Below, piece after piece: positions 50,951 through 62,905 of a DNA stretch of 64,000 nt. A program made the translations under genes and the position numbers. Within the stretch, counting starts at the first letter, position 1; every line of letters begins with the position of its first letter. Source of the stretch: Hoplostethus atlanticus (Eukaryota > Chordata > Actinopteri > Trachichthyiformes > Trachichthyidae); assembly GCA_034670405.1 (NCBI GenBank), contig JAXDDX010000122.1:372001-436000 (forward strand). Direction: 5' to 3'. Under the pieces are notes generated by a model. It saw only the letters and a program-made list of their open reading frames with translations, was not told the DNA's origin and searched no databases.

Positions 50951-51778
50951 TGTAGCACTTCATGTTTCTGAAATGATAAAATCACTTCCTGCTACAGTCC
51001 TATTTACACAGTCACCAGAAACGAAAGCTGCTATTGTGTGATGTATAACAAGAACCATTTGTGACACTTACTCCACAGTGTAACAGCAATGGGGATGTTG
51101 GAAATAGTGAATAATTCAGATACTGGCAAAACGATAGCTGTCTTATGAAACAGCAGGGGGGAAAAAAATGTAATTGCTTGTTCAATTCACACATGAGTGT
51201 GTATCACGAATGCGGAGAACATCCAAAGCTGTTCGCGGAAATGTCGAACAACGCGGGTACACAATGGCGGAAAAGAAACACGGACTCTGGGTCAAAGAAG
51301 AGGATCCAGCCCCGTGAATCACTCACAGTTTGCTTTCGCTCTGTTTGCTTGTTAATTTGAATTTCATAATTTATGGCACTGTTTTTGAGCGGCTCTCCTG
51401 AATTAACTTCCATTTAGATTAACACTTTCAATCCTTGCAAACTAAAAAATCAAATGCAAACGTTCTCGTCAATGAGCGAATACGAGCGACAAAGGGATGG
51501 GAGATGGGAGGGATGAGGAGTTGAGGACCAGCCGTAACACTCAAACAAGATAGGCCACAAGTAGGTCACATATGCATTATTAATCATTAAACCGTGCATT
51601 CCTATAGAAACACAGAAAAAAAAGTGTTTACTTCATCTGAAAGTTTTATGAGACATTCAAAAGCCTATTTAGGACATGTGGCACTTCTCGTTCACTTATC
51701 TGATGCATTCAACAAATCACAACAGGATGCTTTCTTAGTAAAGATGTAGAAAGTGCTCAACTCTCACTAACACAGTAG

Positions 51779-52256
51779 TAGGGTTGATACTAATACCGAT
51801 ATTGATGCCGATACCAATATCGATGCCGATATTTTTTTGAATGAAGCTGCTGATGGCCAGTATTTTGTGCTGATATTAAATATCTTTAAATCTGACCATT
51901 TTCATGCCAAAAAATGTCCAAAAATTCAGTGTTGAGTGGAAAAGCCTATGAAACAGCATTTAGACCATCATGGGACACTAAAACTCTCCACTGAAACCCA
52001 ATGAAATGATTTTAGGGTGGGTAGCAGCTCTTTAAGGCAGGGTGAGGCAGGTTTCATTGAAGATTTTAAAAACCGCCCTTCATTAAGCCAATATCCCATT
52101 TTTAAAGTTCCCCACGTGTAGCATTTTGTGTTTCTCAAAAGTAAGACCACAAACTAATCCCTCAAAAAGAACGTGGTGATGATTTATGGATGGCGGAATG
52201 CAACGCGCAGCACATTTAATAAAAGACTAATATTGACCAGACACGTCGGTTTGCCC
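51779..52256 (-). repeat. Family A dispersed TIR repeat, copy 12
   Basis: Inverted copy with AGGGTTGATACTAATACCGA at one end, repeated CCGATATTGATGCCGATACC motifs, then CATTTAGACCATCATGGGAC and ACTAAAACTCTCCACTGAAA. The far end (AATAAAAGACTAATATTGAC at 52218) is displaced by about 100 bp of other sequence. Confidence 0.6.
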
Positions 52257-53040
52257 GCCGCGGTGGCAAGCGTCTGCAGCAGAGTCGTTGCAATATTGAT
52301 GTTTGAGCAGCCATCCTGTAAACAGAAGCCAACCGACTTCGTGAAATGTTGCATCTGGCGGGTCTGCGGAAGAAGTCTGGGATCAGCAGAAGTAATAAAC
52401 AACCCCTCGACTGCATGGTTAGAAATTGAGCCGCCGTAAGCACAAGTTATGAGCACAAGCCTCCCATGGTCATGACAGGGCATTTCAAGCCAAGTGCACA
52501 TTATTGCCCGCTCTGTACAAGACAATAGCTAATAAACATTGACTAGGACAGGGTGATCCTGATTGGTTAAAGACGTGTAGCATCGGCCAGAGGTACGGAG
52601 GGGAGCCCCATTACAAACTAGAAGGCAATAAAGTGAGCGCTTTTACTGCTAACGGCCTAAATACCTTCAGCAATGGGTCCCACGCTGGAGATTTGGGTCG
52701 ATGGAGATGCAGTAATTACACTTGCGTCTAAGTGTCTTAATGGGAGTGCCTTCATTGTTTACTTTTCCGTCTCCTGCAAAAGCACCGGGTGACGGATCTT
52801 TTTCATTTGCGATCATATCTGCAGCATGTGATTGTGTGTGTGTGCGGGACCGCATGCACGTGCAAGGATTTGTGCATGTATTTGTCTCCATATTGTGCCA
52901 CAATCAAAGCAATAATGTTATCATTAGTCTCTGCCTAACATCCTCTCATTCTCTGGCAATGACTTTCTTTGCCATTTGTTAAAGTGGTATTCTGCAAGGG
53001 CCATGTTTTGGGTTTTTTGATTTAGTCTCCCATCTTTGTC

Positions 53041-53235
53041 TCTCAGCCTCATCGCTGTGGTGTTTCTGCACTGCACATCCCAGAGACCACCTGTCAATCA
53101 AACAGTGTGGCCAGTTCTGTGATGTCTTTCTCCTTGGATTTTAGGTGGCGCTCTTTGTCTGTTCAGCCACGGTGGCTAATCGCTGCTCATGCTAGCTACC
53201 CAGTTCTTCTTCTATTTACTCCAAACACAGATTAT
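53041..53235. repeat. Family C internal fragment (inverted)
   Basis: It matches 28490-28700 in inverse orientation: GAGACCACCTGTCAATCAAA, GTGTGGCCAGTTCTGTGATG, TTCAGCCACGGTGGCTAATC and CTACCCAGTTCTTCTTCT. Confidence 0.6.
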
Positions 53236-53757
53236 TTTATATGAAAATGTCACAGATTATTAATAAGAAGAATACTCTAAGACAAAAGAAAAGAAAGCAA
53301 TTGTAACGATTATTTGACAGCAAAGTCAACTTTCTCCTCGGCTCTCCCCGCAAATCATCACCTCGGCCCTCGCCCCCCCCTTAACCCACCTGTAGCCTTC
53401 CCAGTCCTGGCCATGATCAACTATGTATTAGAGGGGGGAAAAAAGCCCGGTGTTTGCAGTGAGGGAGCTGCCCATCAGGCAGGCAGGCTTCTCTGTGGCT
53501 TGGGGAGGGATTACCGGGTGTTCAGGCGGCTTCACACGGTGAGCCTCGGCCCGTCTGATCAGAGAGGCACTCGGCTATCTCCCCACCTCACCCCGGGGCC
53601 GGTGATTTCACAGGGATTAGCGCACAAAGTCACCTAATCTCTCCCTCCGCACTCATTCTATTGATGGCCATCTCAAACACGCACACACACTCACACACAT
53701 ACACAGAAACATGGAAAGACATAATGACACTAGATACAACAGCAGGCAATGCCATAC

Positions 53758-54420
53758 ATGGGAACACTTTGAGTTGTGCTCATAAGGCATCACAAGCACA
53801 TTGTAAGCACGCTGTGAGTGCATGATGATTGTTATAATCAGAGTATAATACACACAAGTCGGAATAGTTTATGAGCAACTACGGAAGCCCAGAGGGGCCA
53901 TGGTTGCTCAGATTTTTTTAATCCTGTTACTTCGAGATCACAATTTAATAATCTCATAATCTCTAGATAACAAAAATATTTTTCTCACGATTTGATTATG
54001 TTGCCTGGCTAGTCTTCTTCGCCTTGATTCAAATAAAATCCGATGCGCTGATCAATCGTTGCCTCACCTTCTGACAGTGGCAATTCCACTTAAGTCAACA
54101 AATCCATTCATTTGTTATCTCGAGATAACAAGATATTTAAATTGTGATCTCAAAATAACGGGATTAAAAAATATGTGCAACCATGGCCGCTCTCAGCTTC
54201 CCTAGACAACTGTACGGTTAATGACTGATATTTAATGGAATTTGTTTTTCTGATGTTTGCCTGATGATTATATTGTAAGAAAAGTAAAACATTAAAAACA
54301 TTACTGCATATTGTGTTATATCATGCTGTGATTATAATGAGTATCATTACGCTCAAAATGTGCTTATGATGCCTTATAATAAGCAGCACTACACTGTCTT
54401 AAAGTATACTGTGTTACACC
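53758..54420. repeat. Family B copy split by a MITE
   Basis: The left part (to 53878) has GTGCTCATAAGGCATCACAA and GTGAGTGCATGATGATTGTT. The right part (from 54206) has TTCTGATGTTTGCCTGATGA, ATGTGCTTATGATGCCTTAT and a terminal ACTGTGTTACACC. The MITE at 53879-54205 separates them. Confidence 0.6.
53879..54205. mobile_element. Long-TIR MITE, 327 bp
   Basis: The ends CTACGGAAGCCCAGAGGGGC and CTAGGGAAGCTGAGAGCGGC (inverse) continue into CATGGTTGC, a TTTTTTAATCC-type run and GAGATCACAATTTAA on both arms, giving arms of about 70 bp. The inner part contains the palindrome GTTATCTCGAGATAAC. No coding frame. It is nested in a family B repeat. Confidence 0.75.
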
Positions 54421-55369
54421 TGTTGGTTGGTTTGAATACAAGTCAAATCACCAGAGGTAAAGTAACTAACAGACAGACATGGCAGACATACACTCAAGAA
54501 TCAAAATAATGAGGTATAAGAAATCATGTGTTGCGTTGTGTGAGTAGTCACATGACTGCACGCTAGGAAAAACAAAACAGTTAGACTGGCTCTAAGAAAG
54601 CTGGTAAACTCCTAATTGGTTAATTTATGAGCAGCAGCAATGTTAATTTTTTTTAAAATCCCCTCTTTGAAAACAGTAAATAACTTTTGCCCCCATTAAG
54701 TGTTGGGAATACTTCAGCCGGGTACCAAATGGCAGAACACAGACGCCTAATTCAATCAGAAAGCCCTAGGGCAGCATAGCATGGCTAACTACATCACGGT
54801 TAAGCATCTTGATTTTGTCAGAATTATAGAAAATGACAAGTGAACTCAACGTGAACCAGACAGTCGGGGTGGAATCCTCGTATTGGCATTTCTTAATCTA
54901 AGCAGGCCGGTGCCAGAAAATCAATACTTTTCAGCCATGCTCTTCTTCTGCTGTTTTTTTTTCTTTGCCTGTGAGTCTCACCACCCTGAAGAAAAATATA
55001 ACACTCAAAAACATTCATGTAGCAAGACAATAACAACCACATATTCTGTGCAGTGCTACGGCGAATTTGTGGCAATGACATACCGTACAGACCCAATTAA
55101 TTGTCAGTTAACTAATTAATAATCAGTTATATATATTTAATATATAATAATATTAAATAATAATCAGTATATTTGAGTCAACTCTGTGGCTCCCTGATTG
55201 ATCAGCTTCATATACAGAGAATACAGGACTGTTAGCCTCCTTGGCTGCCTAGCTAACAATTAGCAACTGAGCCGTTAGCAAACATAGCATATAGCTCATT
55301 ACATAAACAGAAGCACTGCTTATACAACAACGTGATTTATTATAAAATTACATAAATGACACATAAAAT

Positions 55370-55520
55370 GAAGTAGTTTGATAGCATTCAGCTATAGAGG
55401 AATGATGTAGTTTGATAGCATCCAGCTATAGAGGAATAGTGTAGTTTGATAGCATATAGCTACAGAGGAGTGATGTAGTTCGATAGCATCCAGCTACAGA
55501 GGAGTGATGTAGTTTAGGTG
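55370..55520. repeat. Minisatellite, about 34 bp unit, four copies
   Basis: The unit reads TGTAGTTTGATAGCATCCAG followed by CTATAGAGGAATGA, with later units carrying CTACAGAGGAGTGA. The units differ by few bases. Confidence 0.9.
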
Positions 55521-55587
55521 GTGTGTCTCATTCCTGACTGACAGACATGAATTTGTCTCAGGAAAAAAAGAGAAATAGAGTCCAGTG

Positions 55588-55861
55588 ATGTAGTGGTAAA
55601 CAAAAAGCAGGGGTGACTATGACCTCCAGTCAGTGATCATCATAATGCATCACAAACACCAATGACAAAGCACTGCTTTCAGAAAAGCATGAATTTATGT
55701 GTTTTTTTTCTCCTTTCTCCTTCATATGACATAAGGTTGATACTACTTTCAATGATGTATACTCATATATAGATTCATGCCAGCCTTAAAAGGCGGGTAA
55801 ACTACTTTGCCAATAAATAGCTGGGTAGACTGAGTTTAGGCGGGTTTACCCTCCACTACAT
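55588..55861. mobile_element. Family C element, short copy (274 bp)
   Basis: The left end ATGTAGTGGTAAACAAAAAG and a right end reading GGGTTTACCCTCCACTACAT are inverse to each other. The CTATGACCTCCAGTCAGTGA motif matches the left part of the copy at 28226. Confidence 0.6.
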
Positions 55862-58800
55862 GCCTGGTCTTTGCCCTCTATAGCACATGGTTTTCCCATC
55901 CAAACGGAAGACTGTCGAGAGAAAATAAATGAAGAAATCTGCCAAAAAGGAAAAACTCTTGAGGGACTCCTTTCAGTGCAAACAAACTTACTTTTCATCA
56001 GGAGCTATTCCCATTCGCATTATTGGATTGAGTCCATGCAGCATAACTAAGGTGTTGACAGGGGCTGATTACCCCAATAAGTCCCGCGGCCCAAGAGGAG
56101 GGGGTCACCCAGAGGACAGGAATGCAGAAGGGCCTTCCTGAGGGCCAACCGTGACCCGGACCAGAGCCCTACCCACAGGATGGGAGCATTATATCGCCCC
56201 CCTACCCCCCGAACACCACCATCATCACCCACTAACACTACACCTCTCCTCCTCTCTCGCTCCTACTCTTCCATTCTGTTCTCCCACTCCTCTTTCTAGT
56301 CCCTATTATTTTCTGCTTGCTCACACTATAGTCTACATTGACATTGCATTTTAGGACAGGGGTTATCAAACATTTTCACGTCATGGACCCCCAAATAAAC
56401 ATACATGGGGCTGCAGAACATAGATGTTCTCTAGGGGCCCCGAATGGGAATATTTTATATTCCCATTTCGTATTCTCTAATTGGGATAACTTCTTAATGA
56501 GTTCAATTATTTGGGACCTCCTGGAACCTCCTGAAGGACCTCAAATATCCCTATGACCATAGAGCAACCATGTGAGATTGAAGTGCAAAGAAAGGAACTA
56601 GAAATATACAATTCCCTAACATTTCAACGCTACAGATACTCCTCCGCGACTCCCTTTCGCTTCACCCTTTTCCATCGAGTCAAGAAACAAGCATAAAAAG
56701 CTGGCAATCTCAACTTGCGCCTTGAACAGACGGCCCAGCAGATTCTAGTGGTGTCTCTCATGAGCTGGTTCGGGGAAATGGGTCAAGTCTTTGTCTGAGG
56801 CATCCACGGAGGAGTCATATGGGGAGAGGGGGAAAAAGGGAGAGACTTACTATCTGCTAACTACACTTTCCTGTGTAGTTCCTCCTCTGAAAGATTCAGC
56901 AAATTGGCCTGCGCTGCATGTAACTGTTCAGATCCATGCAAAATCAACATTCCCTGGCATTCAATTCATTCTCTCTTGTCCATCGTTACTCATAGAGGTG
57001 GTTTAATGCCTTTCTTAACTGATGGTTGAACAATGTCGCGCGCTAAACCGTCAATCTGTCACCGAGCCGTTGTTATTCATCCGTCTTTTGTCCCGGCCGT
57101 TTTCCGCCCCGTACATCCAGTCGTTGCTAATCAGTTGTTGGAGCTCGGTGGCGTACCGGGCCCATGAGCATGTGGCTTAGCGCCTTTTTCAAAAGCCTGC
57201 CTCCCTGCATGGGCACAAGTAGACACAGTTAACCAGGGCTTCCTCTATGGAGAGGTGAGCCTCCGCGCATAAACAGCCTTTTGTTCATCCTCTCAACCCC
57301 GAAAAAAAAAAGGCTCCACAGTCTGCTGGCCTTCCCCCAAGACAAACTCACTCGATTAGAGGGATCTGTTCACGGGTTGTGCTCGCCGGTGGAAAAGCAG
57401 GAACCTGCAGCTGAGCAGCAAACACTCAAGTAAGCAGCCTCTGTGCGGTGGCCCTCCAGCCCTGATAATGCGATCTCTTTCATCCCACCTTTATACCAAG
57501 AAGCATTTTTCATCCTGATGGCCACATGCTCGCTGAGCACACGCAAACCTAATGTAGTTGATGGTCTAGGAGCTAAATTGTGACCGGGGGGGGATAAATA
57601 TACCGCTGCGCCTCTACAAAGGGTCCGACCGCGGCACTGCAAACGCAAACCGAGCCCGGCGTGTACGCCACCAAACTCCGTGATGGATCGCAGCAGAGAC
57701 GGCGGCGGCGTCTGTGGGAACTAGCCACTTTCACATGTCTGAACGCAAGCCGGCCATATGATCCCTTTATGACTGATTGAATAGTCCAGGATTTCAGGCA
57801 GCAGCGTGTGTGTCCATGTGCGTGCATGTTTTCTCTATGAGTATTTTGACTGCATATTTGCTGAAAAATGTTGCAGAGTACTTTGGACTGTACAGCCCAT
57901 TTAGCAGAGTAAAGCGCTCTGGCTCTCGGTGAATGAGAGCGAACATCCTTTCCAACTTATCTCTGAGTGCAGGCTTGGACTCTCCGCTCACTCCCACATA
58001 TAATTGCAGGTTCATACGCACAATTCGCAGACACACATTAAATAGCTTCTTTGTGGAGAGCTTAAGAATACCACTCGTTTTCCCACCCCTTTTTTCCCCC
58101 CGTTCCCGAGTCGAGATCAAATGGAGGGAAGCAGTTTGAAAACTGGACTTTTGCTCTTCGTTTCGCTGCGACTACCAGGTTCTATTTGCATTGCCACTTA
58201 AGAGTCTTATAAAAAAAAAACTTAAGTGGAGGAAACAGGATCTACTTTCTGTGATCATCTTTCTACATCTCAAGCATTGAGCACATTTCAAAGCGTTCGG
58301 CATCCTCCGCAGGGCACAAACCCGGGCAGAGTAAAACTTCCTATAGATGGGAACCAAATTTAGCAGTGGAAAGTTCACACTGGCCTGTGTTTGACTCCTG
58401 CATCTCGAGCTCCACCCCCACTCCGCCTGCCCCCACATGCCTTCCTGTGATGAAATCTACTCCTCGTGGTCGGCTCGGAGCCCCTCCTCCACTCCCTTGC
58501 CACCCACTGCCTCCGCCCTACCCGCCAAAAAAAGAGAGGGGGATCTTTGAAGCGAGCCGCATCTCTGCCGGCCCTGCCCGAACAATGCGATGCGCGCCCG
58601 GCTTGCTTTGTGCTCCGGGCCCTCTCAATGCAAACAGTGCTCTGAGAACTGCTTTTTCATTGTCTCGTACTCAAGGGGTAATAAATTAGAGCTGGGACAG
58701 CCAGACAAGCTGCTACAGGGCGAGAATAAGAATGCCGCTGTTAAAAAGGCCCGGCTTTCAATCAAAGTCCATTCAAAGAATAGTCGGGGTTTTGTGTGGA

Positions 58801-60269
58801 CGCATGTTGTGCCTATTAATGAATGTACAAAAGGAGCCATTTTCGTGATTTACGGGCGGCTACCATGGAGAATCCACTGTGACCACAGGCAGGGGCGGCT
58901 ATGCATTAAGATGACAGACAAATGACGCAACACTGGTGTCACTTTAACAGGGAAATTGAACTGGTTTGTTGACTAAGAAGTTAGAAAGGAGAAATCTAAA
59001 ATTGAGTCAGTGCCAGCGACAATCTCGTCCCCGTTATCAAGCAAATTCTCGCGGCAACAGAAAAGCCTTCGGTCTGCCCAGAGGGCCGAAAGACACAGAA
59101 ATTGTATCGCTAAACTGCAGTAAAGCTCTGTAATCGGCACTGCAAGTCGCTCGTCGCCGCAGGGGGAAGTAAACACCGTAAGAAGCCGCCCCAAGTTAGT
59201 TTTGCACCTCGCCTCGTCTTTTTCATTCGCCTTCAAACCGAGTTTGTGTATCAGGCATCAGGTTTTTTGCGGGCTTGCCAGGGAAGAGGATTGGGGTCCG
59301 AAAGTCTCTTGACAGCCCGTGAGTGGAGTGGATTGATGGCTGGCCCCTGAGTACAGAGCCGGGCAGGCCGAGCCTCTCATTAAACAGCTCCAGATGTGTG
59401 CCAGATGTCGGCGTGTCGCTCTAAAAAAAAAAAAAAAAAACACTCACCGTAAAGAACCCGTGACCATGATAGTTGGTGCGGGCAACTTTCCAATACACGA
59501 CCGCACTGTGGATCGTGTGTTCGAAACATCGTCGGCGTATGGCTGGAATGTGCGCCTTTTGCATGTATGCATCATATTTTCCAGGAGAGAGAGAGGGGAG
59601 AGGGGGGTGTGCAGGAGACTCCTGGCAATGTGAACTATGGTTGAACCGTAGGAGGGAGTGCACTCCAAGGTTGAGAACAGTGGGGGTAAAAAAAATCCCA
59701 GCCCCGCTTCCATCCGTTATACACACACTCGACAATAGTCTATCTTCCACACATTCCTCTATGCATTGACGACGACCGAGGGTTGTTGTTTTTTTTGTGT
59801 GTGTGTGTCTCCGCAACCCTTTTCTCATCACATTCGCCCCTCGATGAATGAAAAGAACAAGGCCTTTTCACTCACGGCAGATGGAAAGCACATTGTGCGC
59901 GGTAAAGGCTAGGAAACTGATAAAATAGCGGCGTTATTAAACCTCGGGGTAAAGCGGCAGATGCAGCCCTCGCGTCTCTCGGGCCGGAGGAGCCGGCGCG
60001 TTACTCCTGTTCATTCGCCAGCCACTTGAGTGCACATTGATTTTCAATCCAGAGGGTTAGCGCATGGTGTAATGAGAGAAGTCTGCATTATTCATACTGT
60101 GCCAGGGCTAGAAACCGCGTGTGACCTAAATACCCTGCGATGGATTCTAAAATAACAACAGTGAGCGCAACGCCGGCAGACGCTCAGGCAGACGCTGACA
60201 ATGAAAGGGGTGGAAAAATGGTGGTTGGTGGATCAATCTGGAAGAAAAAAAAAAGATGAATGTAGGTAG

Positions 60270-60271
<2 letters not shown>

Positions 60272-60307
<36 letters not shown>
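60272..60307. repeat. (GT)18 microsatellite
   Basis: A perfect 36 bp GT run. A second, interrupted GT tract lies at about 60438-60482. Confidence 0.95.
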
Positions 60308-60309
<2 letters not shown>

Positions 60310-60880
60310 ATAATCATGATAGCAAACTGGCACCCAAATATCTGTTAAGATCAGTAACTGTGCAGACACTTTGTATCAGTCTGAGAGCTGCACTGGTAAA
60401 TGTATTAAAGTGGAGGGTGCATGTCTGTGTTCATATAAGTATGTGTGTGCATGTGTGTGTGTGTGTGTGTGCGTGTGTGTGTTGCGTCTCCCAGGGCTGA
60501 CTGGCTGCAGTACGTGCTGCACAGATGGGTCCCATTACAAGGAAATTTTGAGTAAGCTTCCGCTTGGTGTAATTGGATTATGAACTCAGTCTGACACCGG
60601 CCTCCTCGCGGTAATAATCTGAAACTTTTGCGTATCAATAAATATCTAAGGTAGGTTTCGCTATCGTCTACATTGAGTGTCTTTATTATTATGTTGGGCC
60701 ATTGACTGCATTGAGTGCAAAAAAACAACCAAAACAATGTCTCAATGGCTCTGTTAGTGCCCTAATAAATAAAACTTATCATGTGAAGCTTGGAAGAATG
60801 CTGATGTCTTTCAAAGTGGTCCCATGGTGCCTTGTACTGTATCTTTGTGGGCACGGTACCTCAACCTGTTAGTATCGGCG

Positions 60881-60960
60881 ATGTAGTGGTAAATAAAAAA
60901 GTCGGGTAAACTATGAGGCAAACAACCTAACTATATATAGTATTTGTTTATGCCGGATGA
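60881..60960. repeat. Family C end fragment
   Basis: ATGTAGTGGTAAATAAAAAA followed by a GGGTAAACTATGAGG motif. Only one end is present. Confidence 0.45.
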
Positions 60961-61139
60961 ATCTCGGAGAGGCGAGAGAAAGGAATTTCCATTTCCTGGG
61001 TTGGGGGGGACGTTTCCGTATAAGCGGTGCTGGGGAAAGGGCGGGGAAGGGAGCGCGTCGACATTCGGGTGACTGTCAGGTGAAATCTTCAGTGAGCCTT
61101 GGTGGGGTCACGAGCAGGTAAGACTCTGAAGTGCAGGTA

Positions 61140-61161
61140 CCCCCCCCCCCCCCCCCCCCCC
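61140..61161. repeat. Poly-C tract, 22 bp
   Basis: An uninterrupted run of C, hence G on the minus strand. Confidence 0.9.
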
Positions 61162-61312
61162 AACAACACCCCCAGGCCAGACGGGAGGAGAGCAAGGGGA
61201 GGGGAATTAACAGATGGGTAGAGGCTGGAAGGATATGAACGACAGGATCCATTAACTGACATGCTTGTGTGATGCTATTTTTTTCCGGATTAGAGTCTAC
61301 TAACCATGCCGG

Positions 61313-61722
61313 TGCCAGTGTTAGACTGATTTTGCTTCACAGTATCAGTATAGACCTTTTTTTTTTGGGGAGAAATCTGATATCGGCCAGCTTTCTATAT
61401 GGCAGTGGGAGCTAAAAACTAGGGTTAGACTGGTATTGGGGCCAATACTGAATACTAAAAGCTAGATATATTAGATATAGTCCTTAGCACGGTGATGATT
61501 CGTTTCAATGGAGAGTTTTAGTGTCCCATGATGGTCTAAATGCTGTTTCAGAGGTTTTTCCACCCTGACAAGAATACAATTCTGGGTGAAAAGATGTTTT
61601 GTATTTAATTTTTGGGCATGAAAACAGTCAAACTTAAACATATTAATTATTGCCACAAAATATCGACTATCACTAAAAACATCGGTATCGGCCTGCAAAA
61701 ATCAATATCAGTCCAACCCTGA
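61313..61722 (+). repeat. Family A dispersed TIR repeat, copies 13 and 14 (tandem)
   Basis: A short left-end fragment (61319-61400) is followed by a fuller copy from 61432. That copy starts TAGGGTTAGACTGGTATTGG, has GGAGAGTTTTAGTGTCCCAT and CCACCCTGACAAGAATACAA, and ends CAATATCAGTCCAACCCTGA. Its core is very close to copy 1. Confidence 0.65.
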
Positions 61723-61823
61723 TGTGAAAAGTAGCAATGCTTGCAGGGGAATAAAAGTGAAATTCGGAGTGTTACCTATTTTCCTTTGTCTTTGTCTCTC
61801 TCACATGCGCGTGCACATGCACG

Positions 61824-61906
61824 CAGTCAACATCAGTGAGGGACTGGAGCTTCACACAAACCAGTAGGGTGTGTGTGAAGCTCCAGTCCCTCACTGATGT
61901 TGACTG
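61824..61906. repeat. Perfect 35 bp inverted repeat with 13 nt loop
   Basis: The left arm 61824-61858 starts CAGTCAACATCAGTGAGGGA. The right arm 61872-61906 ends TCCCTCACTGATGTTGACTG and is its exact inverse complement over 35 bases. The 13 nt loop is 61859-61871. It is not part of families A, B or C. A perfect hairpin of this length is unlike a normal pre-miRNA, which carries mismatches. Confidence 0.9.
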
Positions 61907-62811
61907 AGTCACTGGAGTTCCCAAGAGGTATCTGATGTTTGCATAAATGTTCGCTTTTCTTTGCAAACCCAATGAAACCCCCAATGAAAGCGAGAGGAGG
62001 CAGAGAGGAGACGAACCTGACCACCGACCGAACAACAGTGCGTCTCCCCCGGGACAAGGGGACGAAGCTGCATCATGTGTGTAAATTCAACTCATACCCG
62101 CAGCGGCTCTCATTACCTTACTACTCGTCTCATCAGGATTTCCTTGATGTCCAAAGTTCAGACGCATCAGACACGCTTGTATATATACACTCCTTCCTCT
62201 CCGGCGGTGTAAATAAAGCAGTCCCGGCTTTAGTCTGCTTCACAGACCAAAAAAAGAAGATCAAGGAGAGAGACTGCATCTATTCTCTTTTTCATGTACT
62301 TCCTTTGTTTTGTTTTTCATGACTGATGCTGCCTATTTCATGTCTGAACTTTGTCTTGGCTTAGTTCAACGGCATATTGAAATATAAAATTATGTAACAA
62401 CTATTTTTGGTATACAGCAGCTCGCGGGAAGAAGAAGCACTCGTTTTGGCCCTTTGATTTAAGTTGCCGGTGTAACAAAATCATTAATCAAACATTGAGC
62501 ATTTGAACTTAATGCACAGTGTTGTCCAGACTGAGGCAGGAGCACTGTGCACATATATAATTGGTTTCATTTTTATCACAAATTGTAGACACACACGTAT
62601 ATTGAGCCTAGTGGAATTTCGGGGCTTTTCAGTCTAAAAGCCCTAGCTGTCACGGAGGACGACAGAGAGGATATTGGACCTTCTCCAGTGGATCAGTTTG
62701 ACTTGCTTTCACTCAATTACTTGTTGGATTTTTAGGAAGAAGTAATTTATCAGCGTCAATAAAAAACATGTCTGATTCTCTGTGTCTATTTCCACTCAGA
62801 ACCACAGAGCT

Positions 62812-62812
<1 letters not shown>

Positions 62813-62904
<92 letters not shown>
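62813..62904. repeat. (CA)46 microsatellite
   Basis: A perfect 92 bp CA run, the longest simple repeat in the window. It produces apparent open frames of alternating Thr-His or Cys-Val that are not coding. Confidence 0.97.

Positions 62905-62905
<1 letters not shown>

Noticed and set aside
57794..58120. A 108-codon minus-strand frame considered as an upstream rarb exon
   Set aside because: No similarity to the beta-1/3 N-terminus or to any RAR segment.
61824..61906. The perfect inverted repeat as a microRNA precursor
   Set aside because: A 35 bp stem without a single mismatch or bulge is unlike animal pre-miRNAs, and no known miRNA seed was recognised.
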